Assembly: GCF_041146795.1 (NCBI RefSeq)
Contig: NC_135175.1
Coordinates: 32,426,136 to 32,490,135, forward strand
DNA length: 64,000 nucleotides
Origin: Maylandia zebra
Lineage: Eukaryota; Chordata; Actinopteri; Cichliformes; Cichlidae
Direction of reading: 5' to 3'
A model generated the notes under the pieces. It worked only from the letters and a program-made list of their open reading frames with translations. It had not been told where the DNA came from and made no database searches. Positions 1 to 11,804 of the stretch are shown here, piece after piece (the first letter of the stretch is position 1; every line of letters begins with the position of its first letter). The position numbers and the translations under genes were made by a program.

Positions 1-428
1 ATGAAGCTGGACACTCTGGTGACAGTGGCAGAGAAAAGGACATTAAAGAAACTGCTGGACATTATGGACAATGCTGGGCATCCTCTGCACACGGCCATAA
101 ACAATCAGAAGAGTCTGTTCAGTGACAGGTTGCTTCTCCCCAAGACAAGAACTAACAGACTTAAAAACTCCTTTGTCCCACACGCCATCAGACTGTTTAA
201 CTCCTCTCTGGAGGGGAGAGGGAGGGGAAACAGGAGGACAAAGGAGGGGGGAACAACTAAGCTGTAGTGCCTCTTCACCTCACTGTACAATACCTTGTGC
301 AATACTTTTTGTAAATAGTCAACAGTGCAATAGACTCAATACTTGAAATGTGCAATTCACTTGTATTTTTATTCCTATTTATTCTATTTATCCCCTTCGT
401 ATATTTTATTTATATTTGTCTCTGTATT

Positions 429-506
<78 letters not shown>

Positions 507-550
507 CATATATATATATATATATACATATATATACATATATATATATA

Positions 551-586
<36 letters not shown>

Positions 587-662
587 TACACATATATATA
601 CACATATATATATATGTATGTATATACACATATATATATATGTATATGTATGTATATGTATA

Positions 663-696
<34 letters not shown>

Positions 697-788
697 CACA
701 CATATATACACATATATATATATGTATGTATATACACATATATATATATGTATATGTATGTATATGTATATATGTGTATATATATGTG

Positions 789-832
<44 letters not shown>

Positions 833-955
833 ACAATTCTGTAACTGTAACTTCGGTCATTGCTGTGCTTTTTGGAAGTCGAATTTCCCAGAGGAACCCA
901 CCCGAGGGATTAATAAAGTTCTATCTTATCTTATCTTATCTTATCTTATTTACTG
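1..955 (+). mobile_element. 3' end of a Rex1/L2-like LINE, 5'-truncated by window edge
   Basis: The first 267 bases read as the C-terminal tail of a non-LTR reverse transcriptase, including a motif of the NSFVPHAIRLFNSS type that also closes the LINE protein at 36932-37480 (there DSFFHQAIRLLNTS). A 3' untranslated region follows, interrupted by the microsatellite at 433-831. It ends in GGGATTAATAAAGTT and a (TTATC)n tail at about 924-950, the usual simple-repeat ending of such LINEs. The same ending recurs at 8254-8310. The clade name is inference; the LINE identity is fairly secure. Confidence 0.7.
433..831. repeat. (GT)n followed by (AT/ATAC)n microsatellite
   Basis: About 70 bases of uninterrupted TG dinucleotides (433-503) run straight into about 330 bases of TA-rich repeats with periodic ATAC, ATGT and ACAC variants. 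Open frames across this stretch are artefacts of the dinucleotide period. It lies inside the LINE 3' region. Confidence 0.97.
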
Positions 956-1316
956 TTATACATCTGATACAGATTTTGTTGAAATGCTGTCTTTGAAGTG
1001 ATGTGTTAAATGTTAAAGGCATTAATTGCCTGTGGAGTAAAGTTGCAAAATCTGGAAGATTTGAGTCTAAAGTGTCTTTAGATGGCACATGTTATGATAT
1101 GTGTATCCATTCAACCTTTTCTTCTGCTAAAAAGAAAATTTAATAAAACTACAAGATGGGCGGGGAAGATCCTTCATGATCTTATCTCCAAGTCTTCGTG
1201 TTCCAACATGACTTTGTGCACAAAACGAAATGCCTTTGACTGCAGGAACTATGGGACTTTGATGTCTGAAGACTTACCCAGAATGCTCAAAATGAACTGT
1301 GTTTCCTTCCTTGCAG

Positions 1317-1566
1317 TCCAGTGATGCATATCATCATTGCTGCCTTGTATGTGGTGATTGTTATAGTTCTTTTAATACCTACGAGGTGAGTAAAACATTT
1401 TTCTGCTGTTACCATGATGAGAAAAATGACTCTGTTACACGTTTTGGTCAGTGTTCTTGTTTTCTAAATCTGTGCAGCAATATGTTGCCTCTAAAGGGAA
1501 GGAGCTGCTGCATCCATACACGGGCACAGCAGCAGTAACTCAAGCAGTTATTACCCCAGAAATAAA
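1317..1566 (+). CDS. Possible last two exons of an unidentified membrane protein
   Basis: A strong acceptor (TTCCTTGCAG) and donor (GTGAGT) bracket a 69-base exon at 1317-1385. Entered with two bases from a preceding codon, it encodes the hydrophobic stretch HIIIAALYVVIVIVLLIP, a plausible membrane helix. A second acceptor (CTGTGCAG) opens an exon at 1478. The joined frame (AG plus C) stays open for about 20 residues, NMLPLKGRSCC onward, to TAA at 1536-1538. AATAAA follows at 1561-1566. No upstream exon was recognised and I do not know the family. Chance is a real alternative. Confidence 0.3.
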
Positions 1567-2267
1567 AGCCTGTTGCTTGAATATCTATTAAAGTTACTGT
1601 GTCATATGGTGGTCTTTATCCTTCAAGCTCGGGTCCTCTACTAGAGGCATCTTGAGAGTCCTGCACAGTTATAATAATAGTCAGTTGGCTTGATCTCTTT
1701 ATCTCTTTTTCTGACTTCTAGCATGGGAGAGTTTATGTACCTTTTTTTTTTAATCATTGAAGTGGCAATGATACTATAAGAAATAACACCTTAGTGAGGA
1801 TGGGATCTTTCTTTCTTACTTCACCATGTTTAACACAATGCCTTAGTCTGTATATCTTCTGGCAATTGTAATTCAAAGTAACACACAATAGCCTAATTTT
1901 GATTACTTTAAGAGACTAAGAAGGCTGTAGATATTGTAAAAGTCCAGATGCCTATACAAACCTCATCATGCAGCCCAGAACGAGGCAGGGTTAGAATTGA
2001 GAATTTATATACACCTGGATGTTAGTTCCTACCTAGTAGGCACTACTGTGCATAAAAGGCACGGTTTGCCAATACCCTGTAGCATATGTGTAATAGATGC
2101 AATGTGACTGTACATTACACACAATCTTAACAGACAAATAAATTGTAGATTGCTTTCTTTGGACTCCATCATGGAGGAACATTGTCACAAGTAACTTTTT
2201 CACATTACAATGTAATCAATTTGAAAACAAAAAACAAAAAAAATAGTGTAGTGCTATACACTCCTGC

Positions 2268-3343
2268 CTAAAAAGCACAAGATCTCTTGTTTAATCTGGA
2301 GGAAACACCAATCCCTCTGAGTCGTTCACTCAGCATATTCACTCGAACTGCAAGAACTGCAGCCGTCAATTCCAGCCTGGGAATTGTAGTTTGCTTGAGA
2401 GGAGCAACTCTAGCCTTTCCCAGGATAAAAGCAACATGCGTGATGTTATTCTTTTCCAACTTTAAATATGACACTGTTCCATAACCATCTTGACTTGCAT
2501 CAGAAAAATTATGAAGTTGTGCCTTATTTGGTCTTCCAAAGCAACTTGGTTTAATGCAACATTCCACTTTGAACTTTGAAATCAGCTGGAGATCCTCCAG
2601 CCAATCACGCCACCGCTGGGAAAGAGAGTGGGGAATAACTTCACCCCACTTCAAATTTTCTTGGCAAAGCTCTTGTAGCAACAGTTTAGCTGGCATACTG
2701 AAGGGAGACAAGATTCCCAAAGGATCATACAGTGAGCTGACCATAGACAAAATGCCCCTTCTGGTTGTTGGACGGTCCTGCAGGGAGGTTCTGAACTGGA
2801 ACTTGTCTGTTTCTATGCACCACTGTAAACCCAGTGCTCTCTCAACTGGAAGTTGATCTGCTTTCCATCATCTTTGTGCAACTCATCTGCAGACACAAGC
2901 TTGGCATATCCTTGTTCAAGCATGTTGTTTACACATTCAGTGTATTCATCCTTATAATGAGTATCCTTTTCAAATCTCCGTCTGAGACTCTGGAGACGCT
3001 GCTCCGCGACACAGAGGTTATTTGGCAAGCTGGGACCTTCTCTCCTGAAAGGCAAATCAATGTGATAATGATTTCCAATAAGTTTTATTGAACTACTAAC
3101 AATATCCATGAAACACATATCCTCTCTGGACATTTCAGTCTGCTCCTCTGAGGATCTTTCATTAAAATCACGATTGTACTGTTTAATCAACATTTCTTCA
3201 AGACGCTCAAAAGAAATCCTATTGGCTGTTACAGCAGTGCAGTTGTTTTTATTTCCACAGTGCGCAGGGGAACATTTATGACCCAGCCAACTTTTGTTTT
3301 TGCAGCATAAGGTCCACCCCCCACACTGTTTATCACCTTCCAT
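2268..3343 (-). pseudogene. BEL/Pao reverse transcriptase/RNase H remnant with palm deleted
   Basis: The minus-strand 3343-2813 part carries the region before the RT fingers (a SLPNNLCVAEQRLQSLRRRF-like stretch). The 2750-2268 part carries the conserved YDPLG motif and the PRLEL motif at the start of the RNase H region. The catalytic RT block that should lie between them is absent. The sequence jumps from the early fingers to the thumb near 2870, with a frame change there. Integrase is not found downstream. Confidence 0.8.
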
Positions 3344-4215
3344 GGCTCTAAAACATTGGAAGCATCAGTGCCTATCAGTAGCTCCACCTCTGCATCAATG
3401 TTGTGAAGTTTAACAGGTTTAAGATGAGGCCACTGATCGATGTCGCCTTGCTGGGGAATATTGACTGTAGAAATTGACATGGTCTTTTGAGTCAAAACAT
3501 CTGGCAACGCCATGAAATCATTTGCTTCCAAACCAGACAGAACTTGTGCACTAACAATCCTATTTTGACTCATTGTTCTCAAAAAGATATTGGTCTTTTT
3601 ACCTTTAAGATTCAGTCTTTTTGCCAGGGTTTCTGTACAGAATGTACCTGAACTTCCAGGATCCAAAAACGCATAGGTTTGCACAATTTTATTGCTCTTT
3701 TGGCTCTTAACTTCAACTGGAACTATAGGAAAAACTACATTAACTTCATGACCGGCCCCAATATGCCCACATGTCTGAGTGGTTGCAGTTGAAAAGTGGA
3801 CATCAGAGCTTGTCATATGTTGAGTTTGTTCTGAGGGTACTCCTGGATCTTTTCGCTCTATTTGAAGAACCCCTGGGTGCTTTTGGTGACACACTTTGCA
3901 ATCCGAACGACTCCTACAGTCTTTGCTTGTGTGACCAACTTTTAAACAACCAAAACAAATTCCCCTTTCCTTGATAAAAGTCAACCTATCCCAATGCATT
4001 TTAGCTTTAAACTGCTTACAATTCTCTAGTAAATGATTGCTGTGTGAACAAAACAAACAACTATGCAGAACAGTGGAATTTGTGAACAGTTGATTGAGTT
4101 TTGACTCCTGGCACTGTACTGACATTAGTGGCAAAACTACTTCCCTTTTTTCTTTGCTTGGTGGAACTTGAAACTTTAAAGCTGCTTCCAGATTGTGAGT
4201 CTTGGATGTTGCCAA
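3229..4215 (-). pseudogene. BEL/Pao zinc-knuckle and aspartic protease segment
   Basis: The frame contains a CFCSHSNHLLENC knuckle and a CFGCLKVGHTSKDC CCHC knuckle, then a C-X2-C-X2-H stretch. An aspartic-protease-like segment follows with the core FLDPGSSGTFC, where most aspartic proteases have D-T/S-G. The next part (about residues 240-315) matches the BEL linker leading to RT by its LIGTD and WKVIN-type motifs. The frame ends at 3229, overlapping the next frame in another phase, so a frameshift lies between 3229 and 3343. Confidence 0.8.
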
Positions 4216-5810
4216 ACACTGGATCTGATGCTACTTTCACCTGTTTTATTATGAAGGCAACCAGATCAGTGAATACTGCTCTGTAACCATTTTGTTCCTG
4301 CAGTTCATAGGCAACAACTCTCCATTTTTCCCTCAATTTGTATGGAAGCTTCATAACAACCATTCTCATATTTGAGGGCAAACCCAACTCCTTCATATAA
4401 ACAACTTGCTGTGTTAGATTCGAACATCCTTTAAGAAAAAGAGAGAATGACTGAAGACCTTTCACATCCTCACTTTTAATAGGTGCCCAACTCACAATCC
4501 TCTCCATATATGCAGAGGCAATTTTATTTTCGTTCCCAAAATGTTCTTCATAAGATATTTGGCTGTGGAATAGCCCTGCTCAGGAGGTAAATGCTGACAA
4601 CTATGCACCAAGTCTTTAGGCTGCCCCCTAGTGAATTGCTCTAAAATATGCAAACAGTCGCTCCAGTTATCAGTTTTAGCTTCCACTCCATTTTCAAAGG
4701 CATTCATAAATGATCTGTATACTGTAAAGGGTCTCCATCAAACAGGGATGTTTCTGGCTGGGAGGACAGAAGATATGTTTTGTTTTACAAGCAAAGTAGT
4801 GATGTCATTTTGTTTTTGCATAATATTTACAATCTCCTTCGTGCAATTCTCAGTCAAAGTAGGAGACTGAGGCTGTGTTTGCTGCGTCACTTGAGCTGAA
4901 GCATCAACTTTTACCATCATCTCATCCACCTGATGTTGGTTTCGACTTTGTCTAGGTATGATTACTGGTGATTCAGATGCAGAATTTATACCAGAGTAAT
5001 CTCTTTCTGCCGGAACAAATGTATCAGCACAAGGCGCTTCTTGTACGTGCCCTCTTTCAAAATAAGAGTTCATTCCATCAGAACGCTCAGAGCTACAAAC
5101 TGAGTTTATTTTTAAGACACGAAGCTTTGCCTTAGTTGCTGACAACTCTGTTTCCAAGGATAATTTCTCCTTTTCTTTTCTCAGTTTTTCCTCTTGCACT
5201 TCAATAGAATGTTTTTCTTTAATGCAGCGAGTCGCTCCATGAGCGCTGCCTTGTCAGCCGCAGCTTTAATGCGTGCGGAAGATGTTGATGAAATTTGACT
5301 TTGCTGTGACAATGTTTTCAAAGGTGGCTTTACACTTGAGATATTAGAGACACTGTCTTCAGGATTTATTTCATCCAAACTTTCAACAGCTTGATCATTA
5401 AGAGCAGTATTGCTTTGTTCAGTATACGGCTCGCCTGCTTCCTGCAACCAAACCTTTACTTTGTCCATAAAAACAGAGAATGCTGTCACCTTAGACTGAA
5501 AATGTGCGCTTTGCCTTTTCACTTCATCTTCTGGCAGTGGCGAACTTAAAAAGGATTCTTGCAAAGCGTTTGCATCTTGATAGCATTTAATAAACTTCCC
5601 AAATTCAGAAGACACTTCCTTAACGTTCTCATGTGAGGTCATTAAAGCGGAAATTTTCCCCATGTACTTAGATGCTTGCTTACACATTGAACTCCACTTT
5701 TCTTGGCATGTCTTTATATACAAATCCAAACCTTTTGGCGTAAATTTGATGCTTCTTTTCTCTGCTTGCATCTGAGTGTCATCCTCTTGTTTACTCTTAA
5801 TATCCGACAT
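4061..5810 (-). pseudogene. BEL/Pao gag-like region, frameshifted
   Basis: The region starts at an ATG at 5810 (MSDIKSKQEDD) and runs through a long helical, charged segment. It shifts frame near 5215 into a coiled-coil-like stretch rich in K, E and L (about 5199-5060), then shifts again near 4735 and 4500. The 4500-4061 segment (ERIVSWAPIKSEDVKGLQ and onward) has the look of the BEL gag core that precedes the zinc knuckles. Particle-forming function would be lost because of the frameshifts. Confidence 0.75.
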
Positions 5811-5974
5811 TTTTATTGTCCTCTTGGATTATTTCAAACATTATAAAGATGCACAGCACACTGAGAATCCATAGCCTAAAGCGCAAACACGACATCCATT
5901 TACCTGCTGATTACAGTGAACAACAATTTCCACAGAGGGCGTTGGCATGTTTCAATTAGCGATCCAATTATGCA

Positions 5975-6547
5975 CCAATTTAGTACATCAAAACTCAGTT
6001 CATCAGTCTTTGTAGTGAAATAATGTCTTTAAACTCCAATAGCTTCACCGTTTTCCTTTAAGGCTTAAACAATATCATCACTCACCAGCTTTGATGAACG
6101 AGTGACATGTTGATCCAGGCTTCAACATCAAATCCGTCTGGATTACTCAGAGACGATCCAGTAACTTTTATTCGAGTTCGACGGTGATCCTTGAAAGCCA
6201 TATATCCAACATATCCATTAATGAAGGATTATTCCTTTGTCCACGGGCAGGTTTTTTACTTTTTCTAGTGGCAATTCCTTTTGTTTGACAAACCGAACAT
6301 CCCACAATTAAAAGTCCACAAGCCCCTGCTGCACTGAGATAATATTTCGTACGCAGGCAAAAGAAGTCCACTGTCCAGACTTGAAAGTTGCGTTTTTATG
6401 GTTTATTTTATCCAGTTTGGCAATAACAAGATCCATTTTTGTTACTTCCTGCTACTTCTCCTGCTCTGGTAAAAAACCATAGGCCCACCGCAGTGCATGC
6501 TGGTCCTATACCAGTCTCTTTATTTATAGAAACAAAATGGCCCTACA
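5975..6547 (-). mobile_element. Candidate 5' LTR/leader of the BEL/Pao element
   Basis: Upstream of gag on the minus strand, TGTAGGGCC at 6547 could be an LTR start. CTATAAATAAAG lies shortly after, AATAAA reads at 6172-6167, and a TGGTGCATAATTGG sequence just below 5975 could be a tRNA primer-binding site. No matching 3' LTR was found left of 2268, so the ends cannot be verified by comparison. Treat the boundaries as provisional. Confidence 0.4.
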
Positions 6548-6720
6548 GCTCTTACTGACTAATTTAACAAGGTAACATCAAACAAACAAAACATTGAAAC
6601 AAATATTAACCTACAAATAAACTTGTAAATAAACCCCAAATATAAGTAAACTAACAACAAACTTTAACTAATTTCAAAATAATAAAAAAAAATAAGAACA
6701 AATAGCTCCAACAAGAATTA

Positions 6721-7015
6721 TTGTCTGAAGGCCAAGAAAACTGCCCAACAGATTTATCTTCCCAAATGGATCATTATGGCTTTTGCCATACTGGGCAACT
6801 TGATTGTCATAGTTTTTTCAATCTTTATTATTTATTTATTTTACTTGTAATAAGTTATTACAGTCGAAACAGACAGGACTGCGGGAGAGGACAGAGAAAG
6901 ACAAAGAAAAGAGAAGCCAGGAAGAGGCTCAACAAAAGGAGAGGGAAAGAAAAACAGAGGGGAAGAGAGAGAGACAGAAAAGACACTAAAAATCTGCTAG
7001 ATCACCTGCTGGAAA
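6721..7015 (+). repeat. Dispersed repeat, copy 1 (second copy at 63366-63640)
   Basis: The block begins with AAGGCCAAGAAAACTGCC, goes on through GGATCATTATGGC and AACAGACAGGACTG, and ends in a purine-rich AGAAAGAGA region and GATCACCTG. The same order of words occurs at 63366-63640. The family is not identified. The purine tract makes long but meaningless open frames. Confidence 0.75.
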
Positions 7016-7042
7016 TTTTGTGTTTTTGGAGTAATATTTCAG

Positions 7043-8245
7043 CTTCTGAAAATGTGCATGAGTATGACAACACAATCTCATGCAGTCCCTCAAACATTCA
7101 ACTCATGTAGAGATTCAACCATAATCAGGTCATCCTGAATAGGACTCTGACCAACTACACAATCTCAGAGAAATGGAAGCAGAAGTTTTCAGGAGGGAAT
7201 TTACACATGTGAAGTTAGTGATGCTGAAGAGACGACAAAAACTTTTAGAAAAAGTAACTACCCATTTAATAAATAAAATTAATTAGTTTATTTTGTTTAA
7301 GGTTGTTTTAACTACTGTCATTGAGTCAAAAAAGACAATGGAACTGATTACTATCTTAATATGAAAGCTGCTGTAATGCTAAACATTGAATTAAACCAAA
7401 ATAATACATATTTTTCCCATTTTTTCCTAGTACATATTATCTAGTAAACATTTCTAAAATATAAGCACCTCTTGTTACACTCAATCACATACTTTCTTAA
7501 TTGTCTGATTTCAGCATCAATGTGGTGCCATTTAATGTTAGCTAACATGTTAGCTTTCAGGTTAAGTGCAGCTGTTTAATGCCAGGTTATTAAGAAGCAA
7601 AAGTGACAAACAGGAAAGAATAAAAGACTGAAAAGTGCTGGATTTGGTCTGTGTGCCATCTTAAAGACAAGTAAAGGAGAGGCAGCTTGAGTCTGAACCT
7701 CCGTACCTGTTTAATTATGTAGGCAGAAGCCAATATTATATGACGTTTACTCCACAGTATGCAACAGAAAACCTGCTTGATTTCATAGTTCAGCAAGTAA
7801 CCATTGACATCTTTCAAAATTCATTTTACTTGGTCTTCCATCTCCATTTTAAGTTTGTTTATGTGTTTGACGTCAAACCTCTTCCAATAAAGCCATAAAG
7901 CAAATTATATAAAAGCTTTATAAATCAAGAAATTATATAATCATTTTGACAAAAAAAAAAAAGATCCAGTTCAGAGTTGTGATGAGGTTTGAGCCAAAAG
8001 ACATTAAAACTGACTCTGTTTCTTTGTGTTTCAGGATATTCCGGAGCTATTTTAGGAGGGGTGATTAGACCTATTGTGGTTACAGAAGAAGCAGTAGGCT
8101 TCATCCTGTATAAAAGCAGAAGAGGTAAATGACGTTCTCCCTTCACTTTGCAGTTCATTTTGTTTATGTTATCTCTACTGATGATCATATCTTCTGGATT
8201 CAATTCCTCAGAGCAACAACGTAAAGACAGCGAAACGCATACCGA
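7043..8245 (+). pseudogene. HHLA2-like Ig receptor relic: V-like, TM and tail exons
   Basis: About 7095-7255 aligns by eye with exon 4 of the intact gene at 16828-17112 (AGATTCAACCA..TCAG.TCATCCTGA, TCTCAGAG.A.TGGAAGCAG, GGGAA.T.ACACATGTGAA). The tryptophan codon has become TAG and about 60 bases in the middle are missing. An acceptor at 8033-8034 opens a 90-base TM-like exon to 8124 (SGAILGGVIRPIVV, compare VGAIVGVVIAVIVV), followed by GTAAAT. A tail-like exon starts at 8212 and is cut by the LINE tail at 8254. Dead paralogue. Confidence 0.65.
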
Positions 8246-8253
8246 ATTTCCCA

Positions 8254-8310
8254 GAGGAACCCACCCGAGGGATTAATAAAGTTTTATCTCATCTTTTATC
8301 TTATCTTACA
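8254..8310 (+). mobile_element. LINE 3' tail (same family as 1-955)
   Basis: The sequence AATTTCCCAGAGGAACCCAC, then CCGAGGGATTAATAAAGTT and a short (ATCTT)n tail, matches 880-950 almost base for base. Only the last ~55 bases of the element were inserted, the common result of incomplete target-primed reverse transcription. It interrupts the Ig relic. Confidence 0.8.
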
Positions 8311-10627
8311 TGAGAAAATCTGTTTGAACTACTCTGTAAAAAATCAGTTGTTTGAAAACAGTGTTATGGTCATGAAGATACAATCAGATGTCTATAATGA
8401 CTCTAATTAAACGGCTGTCTAGTCACAATGATTTAATAGTGTGTCAGACTGAAGCAGTGTTCAACAACATCCATGACATGAAAAAACAGAAAGCCTCTTT
8501 CTCTTTAGATTTGAAGGCACAGTCAATAAAACCAACTCAAAGTATACGTAGCAAAAGCATTATTAATTTGGAAAATTAAGCAGCTTTGATCAAAGCATTG
8601 TGTCTTTAAGGCATAAAGACAAAATGAAAGATATAATTATTATGGGTTTTTCATTGTCCGAAATGTTCATAGTGAGGCATTGCAACCTTAAGTTTTTTCA
8701 AAACTTTTGTATCATTATTTTCGCAAAGACAGCAAACTGACCTAAAACATTCAACCGGGATATTGAGAAATGAAATAATTTACTATTTTACTCCAAACTT
8801 TAACTTTTATTTTTCTGTTATCTCTTCTGTTTTCTTTTGTCATTGTTATTGATTTAAAAACAAGTTACCAAATTCCACCAATTCCAAAATTTTAAATGTT
8901 TCAAACAAGAAAAAGAGGCGGATTTTCACATGTTCACGATTCTGAATAGTTTGAATTCCTAAATTTGTGTGTTTGTGATTTAAATGTGATTTAGCAGCAG
9001 TAGTAATACTGTACTATAGACAATCTGCCTACACTGCTGAGTTCTGTATTCATTTTAGACAGTTCATCTAAACAAAAGGCACTTAGCCTAAAACAGACAT
9101 AGACACGTTTATCCTACCATAAAACAATAAGAGAAGGTATGCCCTCTCCCATGCTCCCAGAATGTGGGTGTGAATGCCAGAACACTCTGGAATGCATACA
9201 ACGTCTCTGCAGACTACTAAGGATCAAACCTCTATCAATCTACAACTAATTATAAAACTCTAAGCATAGATAAGTAGATATTTCTAAGCATAAATGATAA
9301 TCAACAATACAAATCCAACAGTAATACTGTACTATAGAAAATCTGCCTACACTGCTGAGCTCTGTATTCATTTTAGACATGTGCTCATAATGTCTCATGA
9401 ATATAAAACATTATTCAGATCATACAGTAATGAAAGTGTCATTTTCGCTGGAGGGCTAGTGAACTCAAAAGCAGATGAAAAGAATAGTGAGGAACTTCCA
9501 GTGTTCATCGCAAAACTGCTGAGATGTGGGACAGAGGTCAGCACCTCAGTGCTGGGCTGCACCAGTGAGTAGGGGTGGGGTGAAGCATTCCTTCAGAGTA
9601 TGAGTTGTTTTTTGAACAATCTCTAGGGATTTGCTCCGACAGGCTCTTCCAATAAGAACACAGAGGGAGACATGAGGTGGAGAAAAAGACGATCAAGTAC
9701 TTGTGGGAAAATCAAGCTACAAAACTGACTTGTCACATCACTGGATAAGCTAAGAGCAAAAACACATGAGTCTAGTATGTTATAAGAAAAAGTTAAAAGA
9801 AGACAAAGCTCTGAAAGAAAAATCTTATATTTGTGTTTTGTCCAATTTTTGTAACAATTCACAGATTACCCATAAACACGTTGCATGGAGGGAATCGTAA
9901 CATTACTGTACTGAAAAGAGGACTGCTGTGGAAAACAATAATGAATCTGTGTATGCCTGATTATGCCTGACAGTTTCAGACCATCACAGTGACGAAGTCT
10001 TAGCCAGTTCTCTCAAAGATAAACATCCCTGCTTGTGTGAAACCGAGCAGTGACTCTAGAGGAAACATTTTAATGGAGAATATCTTTCAGGTAAACTCTG
10101 AGAACAGATTATCCAAAAAAACAAACAAAACAAAAACTAAGAAAAATAAACCCACCTGACAAACTCTGGACTGCAATTTAGAAGAACGTCAAACACAACC
10201 ATGTGTGTTAAAATGCTCTGGTGTCTCTGGTGGATACTTTTGTTATGCAGAAGTATTTTTTTTTTATTTCTTTAATTGTTAAAACATATACTGAATTATT
10301 ATCAAGGTTTAACTGAATAGCAGCTTATACAGACAGTTTTTTAATTAAAGTACATTTTAGCTACTTTTTCTTTACGATAGAAAATCTTCCTAACTGCTTT
10401 AAATAAAAATAGAAAATAATTTTAACAGCACAAAAAGATAAAAACAATGTAAATGTAGCTAATACAGGTAATGTATCAGGTATGTTGGGAAGTTCCAACA
10501 TGGCCTCAGGCAAGTATGAAATGCCTTTAAAAGAATGCACGAATCATTAAATCCTATTCTCCTTGGTGAAAGCACTGTGCCAAAACCTCAGTGCCTTATT
10601 TTTTTGTCGATTGTTGTGGTTCATCCA
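8311..10627. other. No gene recognised; AT-rich, with one direct repeat pair
   Basis: No convincing exon, TIR or LINE protein was seen. About 70 bases around GTAATACTGTACTATAGA and CTGCCTACACTGCTGAG occur twice in direct orientation, at 8997-9065 and 9320-9385, about 324 bases apart. This suggests a local duplication or two copies of a short repeat. Confidence 0.6.
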
Positions 10628-10705
10628 ATTCAGTTCAGTTCAATTCAGTGTTATTTATATACCAACAGATCACAACAACAGTTGCCTCAAGTCACTTGGA
10701 TGCTG
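10628..10705 (-). mobile_element. Fragment of L2-like LINE 3' end
   Basis: An AATTCAGTTCAGTTCAATTC tail is followed by TTATTTATATACCAACAGATCACAACAACAGTTGCCTCAAG in broken form. This is the reverse of the ending seen at 24540-24605 (CACCTTGAGGTGACTGTTG..GATTTGGTGCTGTATAA..GAATTG). It is a short 5'-truncated copy. Confidence 0.6.
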
Positions 10706-10982
10706 ACTATTTCAAGAGGAGGCGAGAAAAGTATCGACTAGCACAATTTGCTGTCACCACTGTGGGGAAAGGACTGAGTTCAAAATTCTGCTGTGTTATT
10801 GCAGCATATCGGACGAGTCACAAAAAGTCACAAGCATCAAAATTAAGAATTTCTGGTCCTCCATACAAGACACAACAACAATCACTAGCACAGAAATGAA
10901 AGCGTGTTACTTCAATATCTGTAGACGATCATGGTTAAAAACAAAAAATGCAAAACAAACTTTGTACCAGTGGCTCAATATT

Positions 10983-11804
10983 CCATCCATCCATCCATCT
11001 TCATCCGCTTTATCCGAGGCCGGGTCGCGGGGGCAGCAGCCTAAGCAAAGAGGCCCAGACCTCCCTCTCCCCAGCCACCTCCTCCAGCTTATCCGGGGGA
11101 ATACCAAGGCGTTCCCAGGCCAGCCGAGAGATATAATCTCTCCAGCGTGTCCTGGGTCTGCCCCGGGGCCTCCTCCCGGTGGGACATGCCTGGAACACCT
11201 CACCCAGGAGGCGCCCAGGGGGCATCCTTGTCAGATGCCCGAACCACCTCAGCTGGCTCCTTTCGATGTGGAGCAGCAGCTGCTCTACTCTGAGCCCCTC
11301 CCGGATGGCCGAACTTCTCACCCTATCTCTAAGGGAGAGGCCAGCCACCCTTCGGAGGAAGCTCATTTCTGCCGCTTGTATCCGCAATCTCGTTCTTTCG
11401 GTCACTACCCACAGCTCGTGGCCATAGGTGAGGGTAGGGACGTAGACCGACCGGTAAATTGAGAGCTTCGCTTTTACACTCAGCTCCCTCTTCACCACGA
11501 CGGACCGGTGCAGCGTCCGCATTACTGCAGCCGCAGCCCCAATCCGTCTGTCGATCTCCGGCTCCCTTCTCCCATCACTCGCGAACAAGACCCCGAGATA
11601 CTTGAACTCCTCCACTTGGGGCAGGAACTCATCCCCGACCCGGAGTGGGCACTCCACCCTTTTCCGGCTGAGAACCATGGCCTCAGATTTGGAGGTGCTG
11701 ATCCTCATTCCCGCTGCTTCACACTTGGCTGCGAACCGCTCAATATTCTCTGAGAAAGTAAATTGGATCTGTTTTTTCTTTACTTCGAGCAGTGGAGAGC
11801 TCAT
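10983..11804 (-). mobile_element. RTE/Rex3-like LINE, 3' part of reverse transcriptase ORF
   Basis: On the minus strand an open frame of about 260 residues carries the end of a non-LTR reverse transcriptase: EEFKYLGVLFASDGR, SIYRSVYVPTLTYGHELW, QLRWFGHLTRMPPGR, RRPRGRPRTRWRDY and a WASLLRLLPPRPG end. The 3' end is a (GGAT)n tail, seen as CCATCCATCCATC at 10983-11000, as in Rex3-type elements. The last third is GC-rich compared with its flanks. The 5' end is truncated near 11765. The frame looks intact, so this copy is rather young. Confidence 0.85.

Larger units (their letters stand above)
2268..5810 (-). mobile_element. Decayed BEL/Pao LTR retrotransposon body (gag-protease-RT/RNase H)
   Basis: Read on the minus strand, gag-like, zinc-knuckle, protease and reverse-transcriptase/RNase H segments follow in BEL/Pao order, spread over several frames. 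Frameshifts near 5215, 4735, 4500 and 2860 break it. The RT palm and the whole integrase are missing. This is a dead copy. BEL/Pao elements move by reverse transcription and normally encode one long gag-pol of well over 1,500 residues. Confidence 0.85.

Noticed and set aside
343..996. Long open frames rich in Tyr/Ile/Val/Cys across 343-996 and 30020-30527, both strands
   Set aside because: They are translations of GT and AT dinucleotide repeats, whose period-two sequence has no stops in several frames.
2287..5000. Plus-strand frames at 2287-2484, 2554-3091, 3771-3974 and 4101-4870
   Set aside because: Shadows of the minus-strand BEL/Pao coding region; no domain of their own.
8254..8310. Regular (TTATC)n/(ATCTT)n and (CCATC)n arrays as possible CRISPR-like or regulatory repeats
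   Set aside because: They are the ordinary simple-repeat 3' tails of LINEs, with no spacers.
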